The notes under the pieces are model-generated. The model was not told where the DNA came from and searched no databases. It worked only from the letters and a program-made list of their open reading frames with translations. Of a DNA stretch of 37,178 bases, positions 9,532 through 17,126 are shown piece after piece (position 1 is the first letter of the stretch; the number at the start of each line of letters is the position of its first letter). The position numbers and the translations under genes were made by a program. Source of the stretch: Burkholderia sp. lig30 (GTDB lineage Bacteria > Pseudomonadota > Gammaproteobacteria > Burkholderiales > Burkholderiaceae); the NCBI RefSeq assembly GCF_000687455.2, contig NZ_JGVW01000058.1:1-37178 (forward strand). The letters run 5' to 3'.

Positions 9532-10464
9532 ATGGGCGACAACGACACCCGTTTCGATCAGGAATCGCTGGAAGAGCGCCAGCGCCGCCTCGAAGAGGAT
9601 CTCGTCGATGCGTACGACGAGGAACTCGAAATGGAACTGGACGACCGCCGTTTCGAGTCCGACGACGACTTGCTGTTTTCGCCGGAGCGCCGCGAGGCAC
9701 GCAAGAGCTACTTCCGCGAGCTGTTTCATCTGCAGGGGGAACTGGTCAAGCTGCAGGACTGGGTGGTCAGCACCGGCCACCGGCTGATCGTGATCTTCGA
9801 AGGGCGCGACGCGGCAGGCAAGGGCGGCGCAATCAAGCGCATCACGCAGCGCCTGAATCCGCGCGTGTGCCGTGTCGCCGCGCTGCCCGCGCCGAACAAC
9901 CGCGAACGCACGCAATGGTATTTCCAGCGCTATGTCGCGCACCTGCCGGCGGGCGGCGAGATCGTGCTGTTCGATCGCAGCTGGTACAACCGCGCGGGTG
10001 TCGAGCGCGTGATGAACTTCTGCAGCGACGACGAATACGAGGAGTTTTTCCGTTCGGTGCCGGAATTCGAGAAGATGCTGGTGCGCAGCGGCATCCAGAT
10101 CGTGAAGTACTGGTTTTCGATCACCGATTCCGAACAGGAGGTCCGCTTCCAGAATCGCATCGAAGACCCGCTGAAGCAGTGGAAGCTGAGCCCGATGGAT
10201 CTGGAAAGCCGGCGGCGCTGGGAAGCCTACACGGCGGCGAAGGAGGAAATGCTCCAGCGCACGCATATTCCCGAGGCGCCGTGGTGGGTCGTGCAGGCGG
10301 TCGACAAGAAGCGGGCGCGCCTGAACTGCATTCACCACCTGCTGAGCCAGGTGCCGTATTGCGAGGTTCCGCGCGAGTCGATCGAGCTGCCGAAGCGCGA
10401 GCATCATCCGGACTACATCCGCCGGCCCGTGCCGGACAGCATGATCGTGCCCGAAATCTATTGA
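9532..10464 (+). CDS. ppk2: Polyphosphate kinase 2 (PPK2)
   Basis: Cytoplasmic nucleotide kinase of 310 aa that transfers phosphate between polyphosphate and nucleotides, usually driving NDP (or NMP) phosphorylation. The N-terminal 50 residues are strongly acidic. Walker A is FEGRDAAGKGG (89-99), followed by the lid/Walker B region LFDRSWYNRAG (146-156) and the PPK2 signature KQWKLSPMDLESRRRW. Length and the single kinase domain fit class I PPK2. The ATG at 9532 follows a near-perfect AAGGAGG eight bases upstream, which decides the start over an in-frame ATG at 9436. It converges on the H-NS-like gene across a hairpin. Confidence 0.95.
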   Translation: MGDNDTRFDQESLEERQRRLEEDLVDAYDEELEMELDDRRFESDDDLLFSPERREARKSYFRELFHLQGELVKLQDWVVSTGHRLIVIFEGRDAAGKGGAIKRITQRLNPRVCRVAALPAPNNRERTQWYFQRYVAHLPAGGEIVLFDRSWYNRAGVERVMNFCSDDEYEEFFRSVPEFEKMLVRSGIQIVKYWFSITDSEQEVRFQNRIEDPLKQWKLSPMDLESRRRWEAYTAAKEEMLQRTHIPEAPWWVVQAVDKKRARLNCIHHLLSQVPYCEVPRESIELPKREHHPDYIRRPVPDSMIVPEIY

Positions 10465-10481
10465 GCGCGGCGCGCCGGCCG

Positions 10482-10509
10482 GCGTGGCAGGGCGGCGCCC
10501 GTGCCACGC
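10482..10509. terminator. Hairpin between convergent ppk2 and H-NS-like genes
   Basis: GCGTGGCA (10482-10489) pairs perfectly with TGCCACGC (10502-10509); the 12-base loop is itself GC-rich and self-complementary. It has no long U-tract. Its position between two stop codons suggests a bidirectional transcription end. Confidence 0.55.
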
Positions 10510-10518
10510 GCGGCTCTG

Positions 10519-10809
10519 TCATTCCTTGATCAGGAACGCGGAGCGATCGCGCCCGACGATCCAGCCCGGCACGCGGCCGCGCCCGCTCCAGGTTGCGCCG
10601 GTGGCGGGATTTCTGTACTTCGGGCCGACCGTGAAGAGCTTGGCCCGGTCGCTGTAGCCTTGCCCGAAAATCTCCCGCGGGGTCAGCGCATAGCTCGTGA
10701 CCATCTGGCGCACCTGCGCCAATGCGGTGCTCCGCTCGCTCCGGCGAGCCTCCTTGATCCTCTTGTCGAGGTCCGCAAGCTGGGCTTGCAATTGCTGGAC
10801 GTTCTGCAT
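10519..10809 (-). CDS. H-NS-like nucleoid-associated protein
   Basis: Small DNA-binding protein of 96 aa. Residues 1-35 are a coiled-coil-like oligomerisation helix (QNVQQLQAQLADLDKRIKEA). Residues 64-84 carry the H-NS/BpH3-type DNA-binding motif (KYRNPATGATW then SGRGRVPGWI). The family binds AT-rich DNA and silences or organises transcription. It ends convergently with ppk2. The 5' region holds dense TTAA palindromes that could be its own binding sites (inference). ATG at 10809. Confidence 0.93.
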   Translation of the reverse strand: MQNVQQLQAQLADLDKRIKEARRSERSTALAQVRQMVTSYALTPREIFGQGYSDRAKLFTVGPKYRNPATGATWSGRGRVPGWIVGRDRSAFLIKE

Positions 10810-11155
10810 GCGTCTGGGCCCCCGTGGCTGAATTCGACGATTGACGACGCTTGAATCGGCATGCGGCCAGGCGTGGCGGGCCGCATGACCCGGCTTGAGC
10901 GGATCGTGCGCTTCTGCTGAAAAGCCGTCCCGATTAACCGGGTTAAAGACGCGTTAACGGATTAATCGGCGGCCGGTATGAGAATAATGAGCGTTCCATC
11001 GTTTTGCTATCGGATTAATCCTAAAATGACGCGGCTCGCGATTCACGCGAGGCGCCCATTGGGCGGATTTCAGACGGGCGATGCGGGCCGTGAGTCCGGC
11101 GGTTTCATGGCCGCCTGTAAAAAGAAGGCGGCGCGTGCGTCAGGCCGCGGGCGGA
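10810..11155. other. Intergenic region with nested TTAA palindromes
   Basis: No gene is seen. A 40-bp patch (10930-10969) holds an outer inverted repeat CCGATTAA/TTAATCGG, the palindrome TTAACCGGGTTAA (10934-10946), CGTTAACG (10952-10959) and GATTAATC (10960-10967). A further perfect palindrome, GGATTAATCC, lies at 11012-11021. This is the promoter side of the H-NS-like gene. Confidence 0.6.
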
Positions 11156-11746
11156 TCACGACACGTCGGGAAAGCCGGCCCGGCCTTGCGCGAGGTCGAA
11201 CAGCGCGGCGCGTGCGTCGTCCACCGCGGTTTCGGGCAGGCGCATGACGAGGCGGACCGTCATGCCGTATGCGCTGTCGACTAGCTCGTAACCCGCCTGT
11301 TCGATCCAGCGGCGCACGCGCGCCTCGTCCGGATAGCCGATTTCGATCGCGAGCCGCGCCTGCCGGATGCGTTCGATGCGCTCGGCGACCAGCAGCGTGG
11401 ACGCGATCGCATCCGTATAGGCGCGCACGAGGCCGCCCGCGCCGAGCTTGACGCCGCCGTAGTAGCGCACGACGGCACCCAGTACGCCGTCCAGGTCGTG
11501 ATGGCGCAGCACCTCGAGGATCGGCCGGCCGGCGGTGCCGGACGGCTCGCCGTCGTCCGACATGCCGGATTGCCCGCCGGCGAGCAGCGCCCAGCAGACG
11601 TGGGTCGCCGTCGGATGCTCGTCCCTCAGTCGTTGCAGTGCCTGCATCGCCGCTTCGCGATCCTCGACGGGGATCGCGAACGCGATGAAGCGGCTCTTGC
11701 GGATTTCGAGTTCCCGAGTGTAGGTGTCGGCGAGGGTGTAGGTCAT
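11156..11746 (-). CDS. YigZ/IMPACT family protein
   Basis: Conserved cytoplasmic protein of 196 aa. The N-terminal UPF0029/Impact domain (about 1-120) includes RKSRFIAFAIP, the SDDGEPSGTAGRPIL motif and VVRYYGGVKLGAGGLVRAY, all hallmarks of the family. The C-terminal DUF1949 part (about 125-196) has a ferredoxin-like fold in known members. E. coli YigZ and eukaryotic IMPACT are relatives; the bacterial role is not settled. The ATG at 11746 was chosen because homology-like sequence starts there, while the longer frame to 11947 adds unstructured Pro-rich residues. No strong Shine-Dalgarno is seen. Confidence 0.92.
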   Translation of the reverse strand: MTYTLADTYTRELEIRKSRFIAFAIPVEDREAAMQALQRLRDEHPTATHVCWALLAGGQSGMSDDGEPSGTAGRPILEVLRHHDLDGVLGAVVRYYGGVKLGAGGLVRAYTDAIASTLLVAERIERIRQARLAIEIGYPDEARVRRWIEQAGYELVDSAYGMTVRLVMRLPETAVDDARAALFDLAQGRAGFPDVS

Positions 11747-12209
11747 GTTCGGGAAGGGCGGGATTTCAAATAAATCAACGGGTTGTGGCGTTTTGTATGG
11801 TCGGCGATGTTGATCGACAGGGGCTGGGTGCGCGGAATTTGCCTGCATGGACTGGGCATAAATTATGCGCCAAAATTTCACGATGGCAGGGGGCGGAGAG
11901 TTTCGAGGCGCCGAGGGCGGGACGCAGACTATCGTCCGCGACGCCAAGGCACGCGGATTGGGGCTTAGGGTCGCTGCAGCGCGGAGTGCGTGTTTACGTA
12001 TGCGAATCGCGACTATTTGGAAAACCCCCGTTTGGCAATCGGATATCCGCGAGCTTGAGTTCTTGCGGCAGCGTGCGCCGAATCGGCGCGGATGAAGACG
12101 CTGATTGACGAGGGTAAGAAACGCCTTCCGAACCGCAGCACGAGAAGCCTTGGCTGACCAGGACTGCGGTCAACAAGTCACTTGGAGTCGTTCAGCCAGG
12201 GAGAACACC
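11747..12209. other. Intergenic region, AT-richer, no convincing gene
   Basis: Contains the palindrome GCATAAATTATGC (11856-11868) in the likely promoter region of the YigZ gene. A short frame at 12092 (MKTLIDEGKKRLPNRSTRSL, then stop) could be a scrap of an older gene, but nothing is recognisable. Base composition drops relative to the flanking genes. Confidence 0.4.
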
Positions 12210-12447
12210 ATGAAATTCAATAAGCATGACAATTTGGAAGATGCTGGCCAGTATAAAGCTATGGCGATTGTCTGGAGAGAAAGTCAACCATAATGCTATG
12301 GGTGTCGTGTATGAGGCCAATGTCGGTCGGCTGGAAGGGCGAGTAAGAATGAATGACTTTCCGGACGAGCCCCTCTATACGCTATTGATTGGCAATATCG
12401 AGATAATTCACTTCAATGAGTGGCCAGTCACATGGTCGAAGCCTTGA
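12210..12447 (+). pseudogene. Frameshifted small hypothetical gene (immunity-like size)
   Basis: The ATG at 12210 follows an AGGGAGA ribosome-binding site and encodes MKFNKHDNLEDAGQYKAMAI then VWRESQP before TAA at 12291. One frame over, an uninterrupted continuation starts at 12292 (NAMGVVYEANVGRLEG and on) and ends in HFNEWPVTWSKP at 12447. A single lost base near 12290 would explain both halves as one gene of about 79 codons. I do not recognise the family. Size, acidic character and position before a toxin-like fragment recall immunity genes of polymorphic toxin loci, but that is inference. Two separate small genes or a programmed frameshift are less likely alternatives. Confidence 0.55.
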
Positions 12448-12648
12448 TCGATGGGGCCACCAATTTCATCTGCTCGTAGAGCGTGTTCTCAGGCGGCAAC
12501 GACGCCCGCGGCATTTACAAGCTGGGTTGCACCGGTGCAACAAGAGGCTACTCGGCGCCGGGTGGTGCTCAGCAAGTGCTGACCCAACCGAAATCAGTGG
12601 AGCGACCCGAACGCCAACAAGATTGGTGAAATCAAAGGAATGCGCTGA
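12432..12648 (+). pseudogene. Broken toxin-like C-terminal fragment
   Basis: One frame reads MVEALIDGATNFICS, then TAG at 12477, then SVFSGGNDARGIYKLG, CTGATRGYSAPGGAQQ. After a shift near 12580-12595 it continues QWSDPNANKIGEIKGMR and stops at 12646-12648. The pieces read as one decayed protein end with one nonsense codon and one frameshift. The final stop overlaps the next start as TGATG, the arrangement expected for a translationally coupled pair such as toxin and immunity gene. No N-terminal (RHS or haemagglutinin) sequence is present. The toxin interpretation is an inference from layout; no family was identified. Confidence 0.35.
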
Positions 12649-12932
12649 TGGATGCGATCAAACTGAAGCAGTACGCGGAGCTGCTCGAAGCCGAGATACA
12701 GGCGAATCGAGGCAAAAGCAAGGAGGTGGACTGGTTGGCGCAGTATCCGCCATTGGTTGAAGCGCTGGCGGATGCCAAGGCGGGCCGAATATCGCAGCCT
12801 CGTAATTTAGGTGGCTTGGGGCGATGGGAACAGGAATCCAGCATTCAGGACTTTGATGAGTTAGCCGAACGATTGGCGCAGTTCGAATTGCTTCTTTGGG
12901 GTTGGAAACTCCCAAGCGACGGCGGCCCTTAA
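12648..12932 (+). CDS. Hypothetical protein, candidate orphan immunity protein
   Basis: Intact 94-aa soluble protein rich in Glu, Leu and Ala, with a helical N-terminal half (KLKQYAELLEAEIQANRGKS) and ending in LLLWGWKLPSDGGP. It begins at the ATG of a TGATG overlap with the broken upstream fragment and has AAAGGA nine bases before it. I do not recognise the family. The coupled layout suggests it belonged with the upstream reading frame, possibly as its immunity partner. It is the only unbroken gene in this patch, which would fit retention of an immunity function after toxin loss, but this is unproven. Confidence 0.6.
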   Translation: MDAIKLKQYAELLEAEIQANRGKSKEVDWLAQYPPLVEALADAKAGRISQPRNLGGLGRWEQESSIQDFDELAERLAQFELLLWGWKLPSDGGP

Positions 12933-12993
12933 ACAACAGGGGAACGTCGGGCGATATCGGGTTGCAGTGTCTTGATGCGCCAGGGTTTGCGGG

Positions 12994-13020
12994 GCCCCGA
13001 CACGGTGGTCGTGTCGGGGC
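12994..13020. terminator. Strong 11-bp hairpin
   Basis: GCCCCGACACG (12994-13004), loop GTGGT, CGTGTCGGGGC (13010-13020): a perfect 11-bp stem with a 5-base loop 61 bp after the stop of the 94-aa gene. There is no U-tract, so it is either a factor-assisted end or an unrelated structured element. Confidence 0.5.
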
Positions 13021-13105
13021 GTAGTGATCTGTACAACCGGCAGTATCGCCCCGAGGAAAAGCAGAAGCTCGATACGCCAGATATGCAGGCGCCGCGGCCA
13101 GAGTG

Positions 13106-13190
13106 CTCATCGAACGCTGGCGGCAGTTCTACAGCGAGCGCCGGCCCCATTGCGCACATCGTTATCGACATCCGGCCAAGCCTGGCTGGA
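13106..13190 (+). pseudogene. Possible transposase C-terminal remnant
   Basis: The frame reads LIERWRQFYSERRPHCAHRY followed by RHPAKPGW, reminiscent of the YNxxRPHxALGYxTPAE end of IS3/IS481-type DDE transposases. It is only about 28 codons long and the diagnostic residues are partly lost, so this is a weak call. Confidence 0.25.
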
Positions 13191-13325
13191 TTCCGATGAT
13201 ATCGACGCGAGACCCACTGCCGGATTGGCCTCTAAATTCCACCTCAGGTCTTGCGCGACGGATATGAAAACGACCCCGTCTCCCGCCACAGGGCGGGGGA
13301 CAGGTCCGACCAGCGCGACGTGACG

Positions 13326-14717
13326 TCAGAACGGCGCGTCGATGTCGACGACGTCGATCAGCTTGTGGTTCACGAATTCCTTGATGCCGAGGCCGATCAG
13401 CTCGCGGCCGTAGCCGGAGCGCCGCACGCCGCCGAAAGGCAGGTCGGCCTTGGCCGTGGTCGGGTGGTTGACGAACACCATGCCGGTGGAAATCCGTTTC
13501 GCGATCGCTGCACCGCGTTGGATGTCGGCCGTGAACACCGAACCGCCGAGCCCGAAGGGCGAATCATTGGCAATGCGCACCGCATCGTCTTCGTTCTTCG
13601 CACGGAACATCATCGTCACGGGGCCGAAGAACTCCCAGTAGTAGGCCGGGTTGTCGGGCGTCAGGTCAGTCAGGATCGTGGGCTGGACGAACGCGCCGTG
13701 GCTGGGCACCCTGGGTCCCACTTCGGTCGCGGTCGCGCCATGCTCGACCGCCGCACGAATTTTCTGCCTGATTTCATCCGCGGCGCCTTGCGAGGAAAGC
13801 GGAGCAAGGGCGGTTTCCGGATCGAACGGGTCGCCCGCCTTCAGTGCCGCCACGCCCTCGGTATAACGACGCAGGAATTCATCGTAGACCGCATCCACGA
13901 CGATCATGCGCTTGGATGATATGCAAACCTGACCGGCGTTCCAGTGCCGACCGAACACGGCCCACTTCACGGTCTTCTCCATGTCGGCATCCGCCAGAAC
14001 GACGAATGCGTCTGCACCGCCAAGCTCGAGCGTCGACTTCTTGAGCGCCTTGCCGGCCTGGGCAGCCACGATGGAGCCGGCACCTTCCGAGCCGGTCAGT
14101 GCGACGCCGTGCACGCGGGGATCGTTCAGGATGGTTTCGACCTGCTGGCGCGTCGCATACAGGTTCTGGAACGCACCGGCGGGGAGGCCCGCATCGCGCA
14201 TCAACTGCTCGAACGCCGCCGCGCACTGCGGCACGTTCGACGCATGTTTGAGCAGCATGGTGTTGCCGGCGGCCAGTTGCGGTGCCAGGATGCGGGCGAT
14301 CTGGTAGTAGGGGAAATTCCACGGCTCGATCGCGAGGATGATGCCCAGCGGCTCATGCACGAGCACGGCCTCGCCCTCGGAAGGGTCTGCGACCGGAAGC
14401 CGCTCGGGTGCGAGCAACGATTCGGCATGCTTGACATAGTATTCGAAGATGCGCGCCGAGATCTCGACTTCGCCAAGGGCTTCGACAGTGATCTTGCCCA
14501 TTTCGAGTGTCAGCAGTCGGGCGTAGTCTTTCGCGCGCTGGCGCAGCAGGTCTGCTGCGCGCTGCAGGATGGCCCCACGCTGCGCGAATGAGAGTTCCTT
14601 CCAGGCGAGGAACGCGTGATGCGCTTTTTCGATGGCTTCGTTGACTTGCGCGTCGGTTGCGTCGGGAAACGTCTTGATCAGTTCGCCGGTATACGGATTG
14701 ATGCTGGCGTATGCCAT
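13326..14717 (-). CDS. NAD(P)-dependent aldehyde dehydrogenase, succinate-semialdehyde type
   Basis: Aldehyde dehydrogenase of 463 aa, a short form like the E. coli YneI/Sad succinate-semialdehyde dehydrogenase. It has the substrate/cofactor loop EPWNFPYYQ (131-139), the glutamate motif LELGG with E231, and the catalytic cysteine C265 in GQVCISSKR. The C-terminal motif PFGGVRRSGYGRELG-like (here RELIGLGIKEF) is intact. It would oxidise an aldehyde to the acid in the cytoplasm; succinate semialdehyde is the family-based guess. AAGGAG precedes the ATG at 14717. It is the last gene of a five-gene minus-strand operon, 56 bp after the DUF1330 gene. Confidence 0.88.
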   Translation of the reverse strand: MAYASINPYTGELIKTFPDATDAQVNEAIEKAHHAFLAWKELSFAQRGAILQRAADLLRQRAKDYARLLTLEMGKITVEALGEVEISARIFEYYVKHAESLLAPERLPVADPSEGEAVLVHEPLGIILAIEPWNFPYYQIARILAPQLAAGNTMLLKHASNVPQCAAAFEQLMRDAGLPAGAFQNLYATRQQVETILNDPRVHGVALTGSEGAGSIVAAQAGKALKKSTLELGGADAFVVLADADMEKTVKWAVFGRHWNAGQVCISSKRMIVVDAVYDEFLRRYTEGVAALKAGDPFDPETALAPLSSQGAADEIRQKIRAAVEHGATATEVGPRVPSHGAFVQPTILTDLTPDNPAYYWEFFGPVTMMFRAKNEDDAVRIANDSPFGLGGSVFTADIQRGAAIAKRISTGMVFVNHPTTAKADLPFGGVRRSGYGRELIGLGIKEFVNHKLIDVVDIDAPF

Positions 14718-14773
14718 GGATGGCTCCTTTTCATTGATGGCGTGACTGCGGAATGGCCTCGAGTGGCCGTCTA

Positions 14774-15118
14774 TTACGACGAGGTCGGGTGGGCAGAGGC
14801 AGTCGCGTTCGCCTCATCCGGGCCATTGCCGTCGACACCCTCGATCAGAAATACGCGGTAATCCGCGCCTCTGAGCCGATGCGGGAGTGCTGCCTGATAG
14901 GCCGGGCTCCGGTACCACTCGCGAGCGGCTTCCATGCTCGGGAACTGCAGCACGACAGCGCCCTCGATCGGCGCGCCTTCGAGCACCTCGAGGCGGCCGT
15001 AAAAGGCCAATGGCGTAATATCGCGTCCTCCGCGGGCCGCCGGCGCCTTCTGCCGGTATTGGTCCATTTGTGCAGGATCGATGGTGCGTTCCCGGGTAAA
15101 AACCACATAGGCGGACAT
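14774..15118 (-). CDS. DUF1330 domain-containing protein
   Basis: Small cytoplasmic protein of 114 aa, a dimeric alpha-beta barrel (ferredoxin-like) family. Features: YVVFTRERTIDPAQMDQYR at the start, then FYGRLEVLEGAPIEGAVVLQ and FPSMEAAREWYRSPAYQAAL, the DUF1330 signature. The family has no agreed reaction. A GAGGAG ribosome-binding site precedes the ATG at 15118, only 10 bp after the DJ-1/PfpI gene, so the two are surely co-transcribed. The last 14 residues are low-complexity and less conserved in style. Confidence 0.88.
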   Translation of the reverse strand: MSAYVVFTRERTIDPAQMDQYRQKAPAARGGRDITPLAFYGRLEVLEGAPIEGAVVLQFPSMEAAREWYRSPAYQAALPHRLRGADYRVFLIEGVDGNGPDEANATASAHPTSS

Positions 15119-15128
15119 AGACGGCTCC

Positions 15129-15806
15129 TCACGCCAGCAAGGCGAGCAGTGCTTTCGCTGCAGCCTCGGACGAAGCGGGGTTCTGGCCGGTGACGAGAAG
15201 ACCGTCCGTCTCCACGTGGGACTGCCAGTCCTCCGTCTTCGAGTAGCGGCCACCGTTGGCTTTCAGCATGTCCTCCACAAGGAACGGCACGACGTTGGTC
15301 AGGCCAACGGCCGCTTCCTCGGTATTGCTGAACCCCGTCACCGCTTTGCCGCTCACAAGCGGCTTGCCATCGGCCCCCCTGGCATGGCGCAGCACGGCGG
15401 GAGCGTGGCAGACGGCGCCGATCGGCTTGCCGGCCTTGACGGCGTTCTCGATCAATGCAATGGAAAGCGGTTCCTCGGCCAGATCCCACAGCGGGCCGTG
15501 GCCACCGGGATAGAACACCGCGTCGAAGTCATCGATGGCGACGTCGGCGATCCTGCGCGTATTGGCCAGCGCCCGTTTCGCGTCGGCATCGGCTTCGAAA
15601 CGCCGCGTCGCCTCGGTCTGGAATGCGGCCTCGTTGCTCTTCGGATCGAGCGGCGGCTGTCCGCCCTTGGGTGAGGCGAGCGTCAGCTCGGCGCCTGCGT
15701 CGACAAACGCGTAGTACGGTGCGGCCAGCTCTTCGAGCCAGAAGCCCGTTGTTTCGCCGGTGGTGCCCAGCTGGTCGTGCGAAGTAAGTACGACAAGGAT
15801 TTTCAT
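15129..15806 (-). CDS. DJ-1/PfpI-family (Hsp31-like) type 1 glutamine amidotransferase domain protein
   Basis: Cytoplasmic 225-aa protein of the Hsp31/YDR533C branch. Nucleophile-elbow C133-H134 lies in GAVCHAPAVL, the glycine loop YPGGHGPLWD covers 99-108, and an acidic pair E25/E26 sits in FWLEELAAP, giving the Glu-Cys-His set used by DJ-1-type glyoxalase III and chaperone proteins. Members detoxify methylglyoxal or act as stress hydrolases. In an operon with an alkenal/ketone reductase and an aldehyde dehydrogenase, carbonyl-stress detoxification is the likely theme (inference). The reductase gene lies 76 bp upstream. Confidence 0.9.
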   Translation of the reverse strand: MKILVVLTSHDQLGTTGETTGFWLEELAAPYYAFVDAGAELTLASPKGGQPPLDPKSNEAAFQTEATRRFEADADAKRALANTRRIADVAIDDFDAVFYPGGHGPLWDLAEEPLSIALIENAVKAGKPIGAVCHAPAVLRHARGADGKPLVSGKAVTGFSNTEEAAVGLTNVVPFLVEDMLKANGGRYSKTEDWQSHVETDGLLVTGQNPASSEAAAKALLALLA

Positions 15807-15882
15807 GGATGGGGTCTTCTTTGGAATGAATGGATGAGATGCCTGGAATCAGGCGAGACGAACCGGTATCGCCGTGTGGACG

Positions 15883-16911
15883 TTACGGCGCGCCGACCCG
15901 TACGACGACCTTGCCGAAGTGCTTGCCGGCCAGCAGGTCGATCAGGGCCTGCGGCGCACGCTCGAGTCCGTCGACGAATTCTTCGCGCAGCTTTACCTTT
16001 CCGTCTGCGACCCACGCGCTCATCTCGTTCAGGAAACGCTCGAATTCCGTGGCGAAATGATCGGAGATGATGAAGCCCTGCACGTGTATCCGCTTCGTGA
16101 GGATGTTCGCCATCAATTGGGGGACGCGATTGGGGCCGGCGGGCAGGTCCGTGTCGTTGTAGTGAGCGATCAGGCCGCAGACGGGCACGCGCGCGCCGAC
16201 GTTCAGCCGCGGCAACACGGCTTCGAAGACTGCGCCACCGACGTTTTCGAAGTAGACGTCGATGCCATGGGGCGTAGCGGCCGCGAGGTCCGTCGCGAAG
16301 GAGGGTGAGCGGTGATCGATGCACGCATCGAAGCCGAGGACATTCGCGGCATAGTCACACTTGTCCGGGCCTCCGGCGATACCGACCACACGGGCCCCCT
16401 TGAGTTTTGCCAACTGGCCGACAACAGAGCCGACGGCACCGGTTGCGGACGCAACGACGACGGTTTCGCCCGGTTGCGGTCGGCCGATTTCGAGCAGACC
16501 GTGCCAGGCGGTGAACCCGGGCATGCCGAGCACGCTCAATGCAAGCGATGGCGTGCTGGTGAGGTTGTCGATCACGGCAAGGTCGCTGCCGTCGGAAACG
16601 GCATACTCTTGCCAGCCGCCGAACCCTGATACAAGTTGCCCGACCTTGAATGACGGATTCCGCGTCGCTTCTACGCGGCCGACCGTTCCTCCCACCATGA
16701 CGTCACCCAGGCCGACTGCCGGCGCGTAGGACGGGCCGTCGTTCATCCGGCCGCGCATGTAGGGGTCGACGGAAAGGTAGAGCGTTTTCAGTAGAAGCTG
16801 CCCGTCTTCCAGTTCGGGAATCGGTTGGTCCTGCAGGCGAAAATCGCCGGGCTTCGGGGCGCCGACCGGGCGCGCGTTCAATACGATCTGGCGATTACGA
16901 TGTTGCGTCAT
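15883..16911 (-). CDS. NADP-dependent MDR-family oxidoreductase (YncB/CurA-like)
   Basis: Zinc-independent medium-chain reductase of 342 aa, related to leukotriene B4 12-hydroxydehydrogenase/prostaglandin reductase. Typical features are LSVDPYMRGRM (47-56), the nucleotide-binding loop ATGAVGSVVG (156-165) and VYFENVGG further on. Such enzymes reduce the double bond of alpha,beta-unsaturated carbonyls with NADPH in the cytoplasm. AAGGAG lies eight bases before the ATG at 16911, which decides the start over an in-frame ATG at 16932. It is the first complete gene of the operon, after the YqhD remnant. Confidence 0.92.
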   Translation of the reverse strand: MTQHRNRQIVLNARPVGAPKPGDFRLQDQPIPELEDGQLLLKTLYLSVDPYMRGRMNDGPSYAPAVGLGDVMVGGTVGRVEATRNPSFKVGQLVSGFGGWQEYAVSDGSDLAVIDNLTSTPSLALSVLGMPGFTAWHGLLEIGRPQPGETVVVASATGAVGSVVGQLAKLKGARVVGIAGGPDKCDYAANVLGFDACIDHRSPSFATDLAAATPHGIDVYFENVGGAVFEAVLPRLNVGARVPVCGLIAHYNDTDLPAGPNRVPQLMANILTKRIHVQGFIISDHFATEFERFLNEMSAWVADGKVKLREEFVDGLERAPQALIDLLAGKHFGKVVVRVGAP

Positions 16912-16933
16912 GGCCGCTCCTTGGGTTGGCAAA

Positions 16934-17110
16934 TCAAAGGCTGGCTTCGAGCACGCGGTGACTGACCTCGAGCGTGCCGTTCTTGCGGGCGCTTTCTCCG
17001 CCGTACAGGATCAGCACACGTGCGGTTGCGGGAACGAGATCAGCGAGGCGGCCGATTGTTTCCTTGCCGAAGACGATTCGGGTGGGGTTGTAAAAATCGA
17101 AATTCAACAT
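16934..17110 (-). pseudogene. Iron-containing alcohol dehydrogenase (YqhD-like), internally deleted
   Basis: A 58-codon frame with a good GAGGGA ribosome-binding site. Residues 1-47 (MLNFDFYNPTRIVFGKETIG, then RLADLVPATARVLILYGGES and ARKNGTL) match the start of YqhD/butanol-dehydrogenase-type iron enzymes, normally about 385 aa. The last residues EVSHRVLEASL resemble the extreme C-terminus of YqhD (DVSRRIYEAAR in E. coli). The gene therefore looks like an in-frame fusion of both ends with some 330 codons lost, including all metal and catalytic residues. The junction sits at a TLE/TLD motif shared by both ends. It is first in the operon and directly behind an operator. A functional microprotein is possible but unsupported. 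Confidence 0.75.
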
Positions 17111-17126
17111 GGCAATCCCTCATTAG

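Larger units (their letters stand above)
12933..13325. other. Intergenic region with strong hairpins and a possible transposase scrap
   Basis: No intact gene is seen. It holds an 11-bp perfect stem (12994-13020), a weaker CCCGCC/GGCGGG stem (13282-13297) downstream of the aldehyde dehydrogenase stop, and a short stretch at 13106-13190. Confidence 0.5.
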
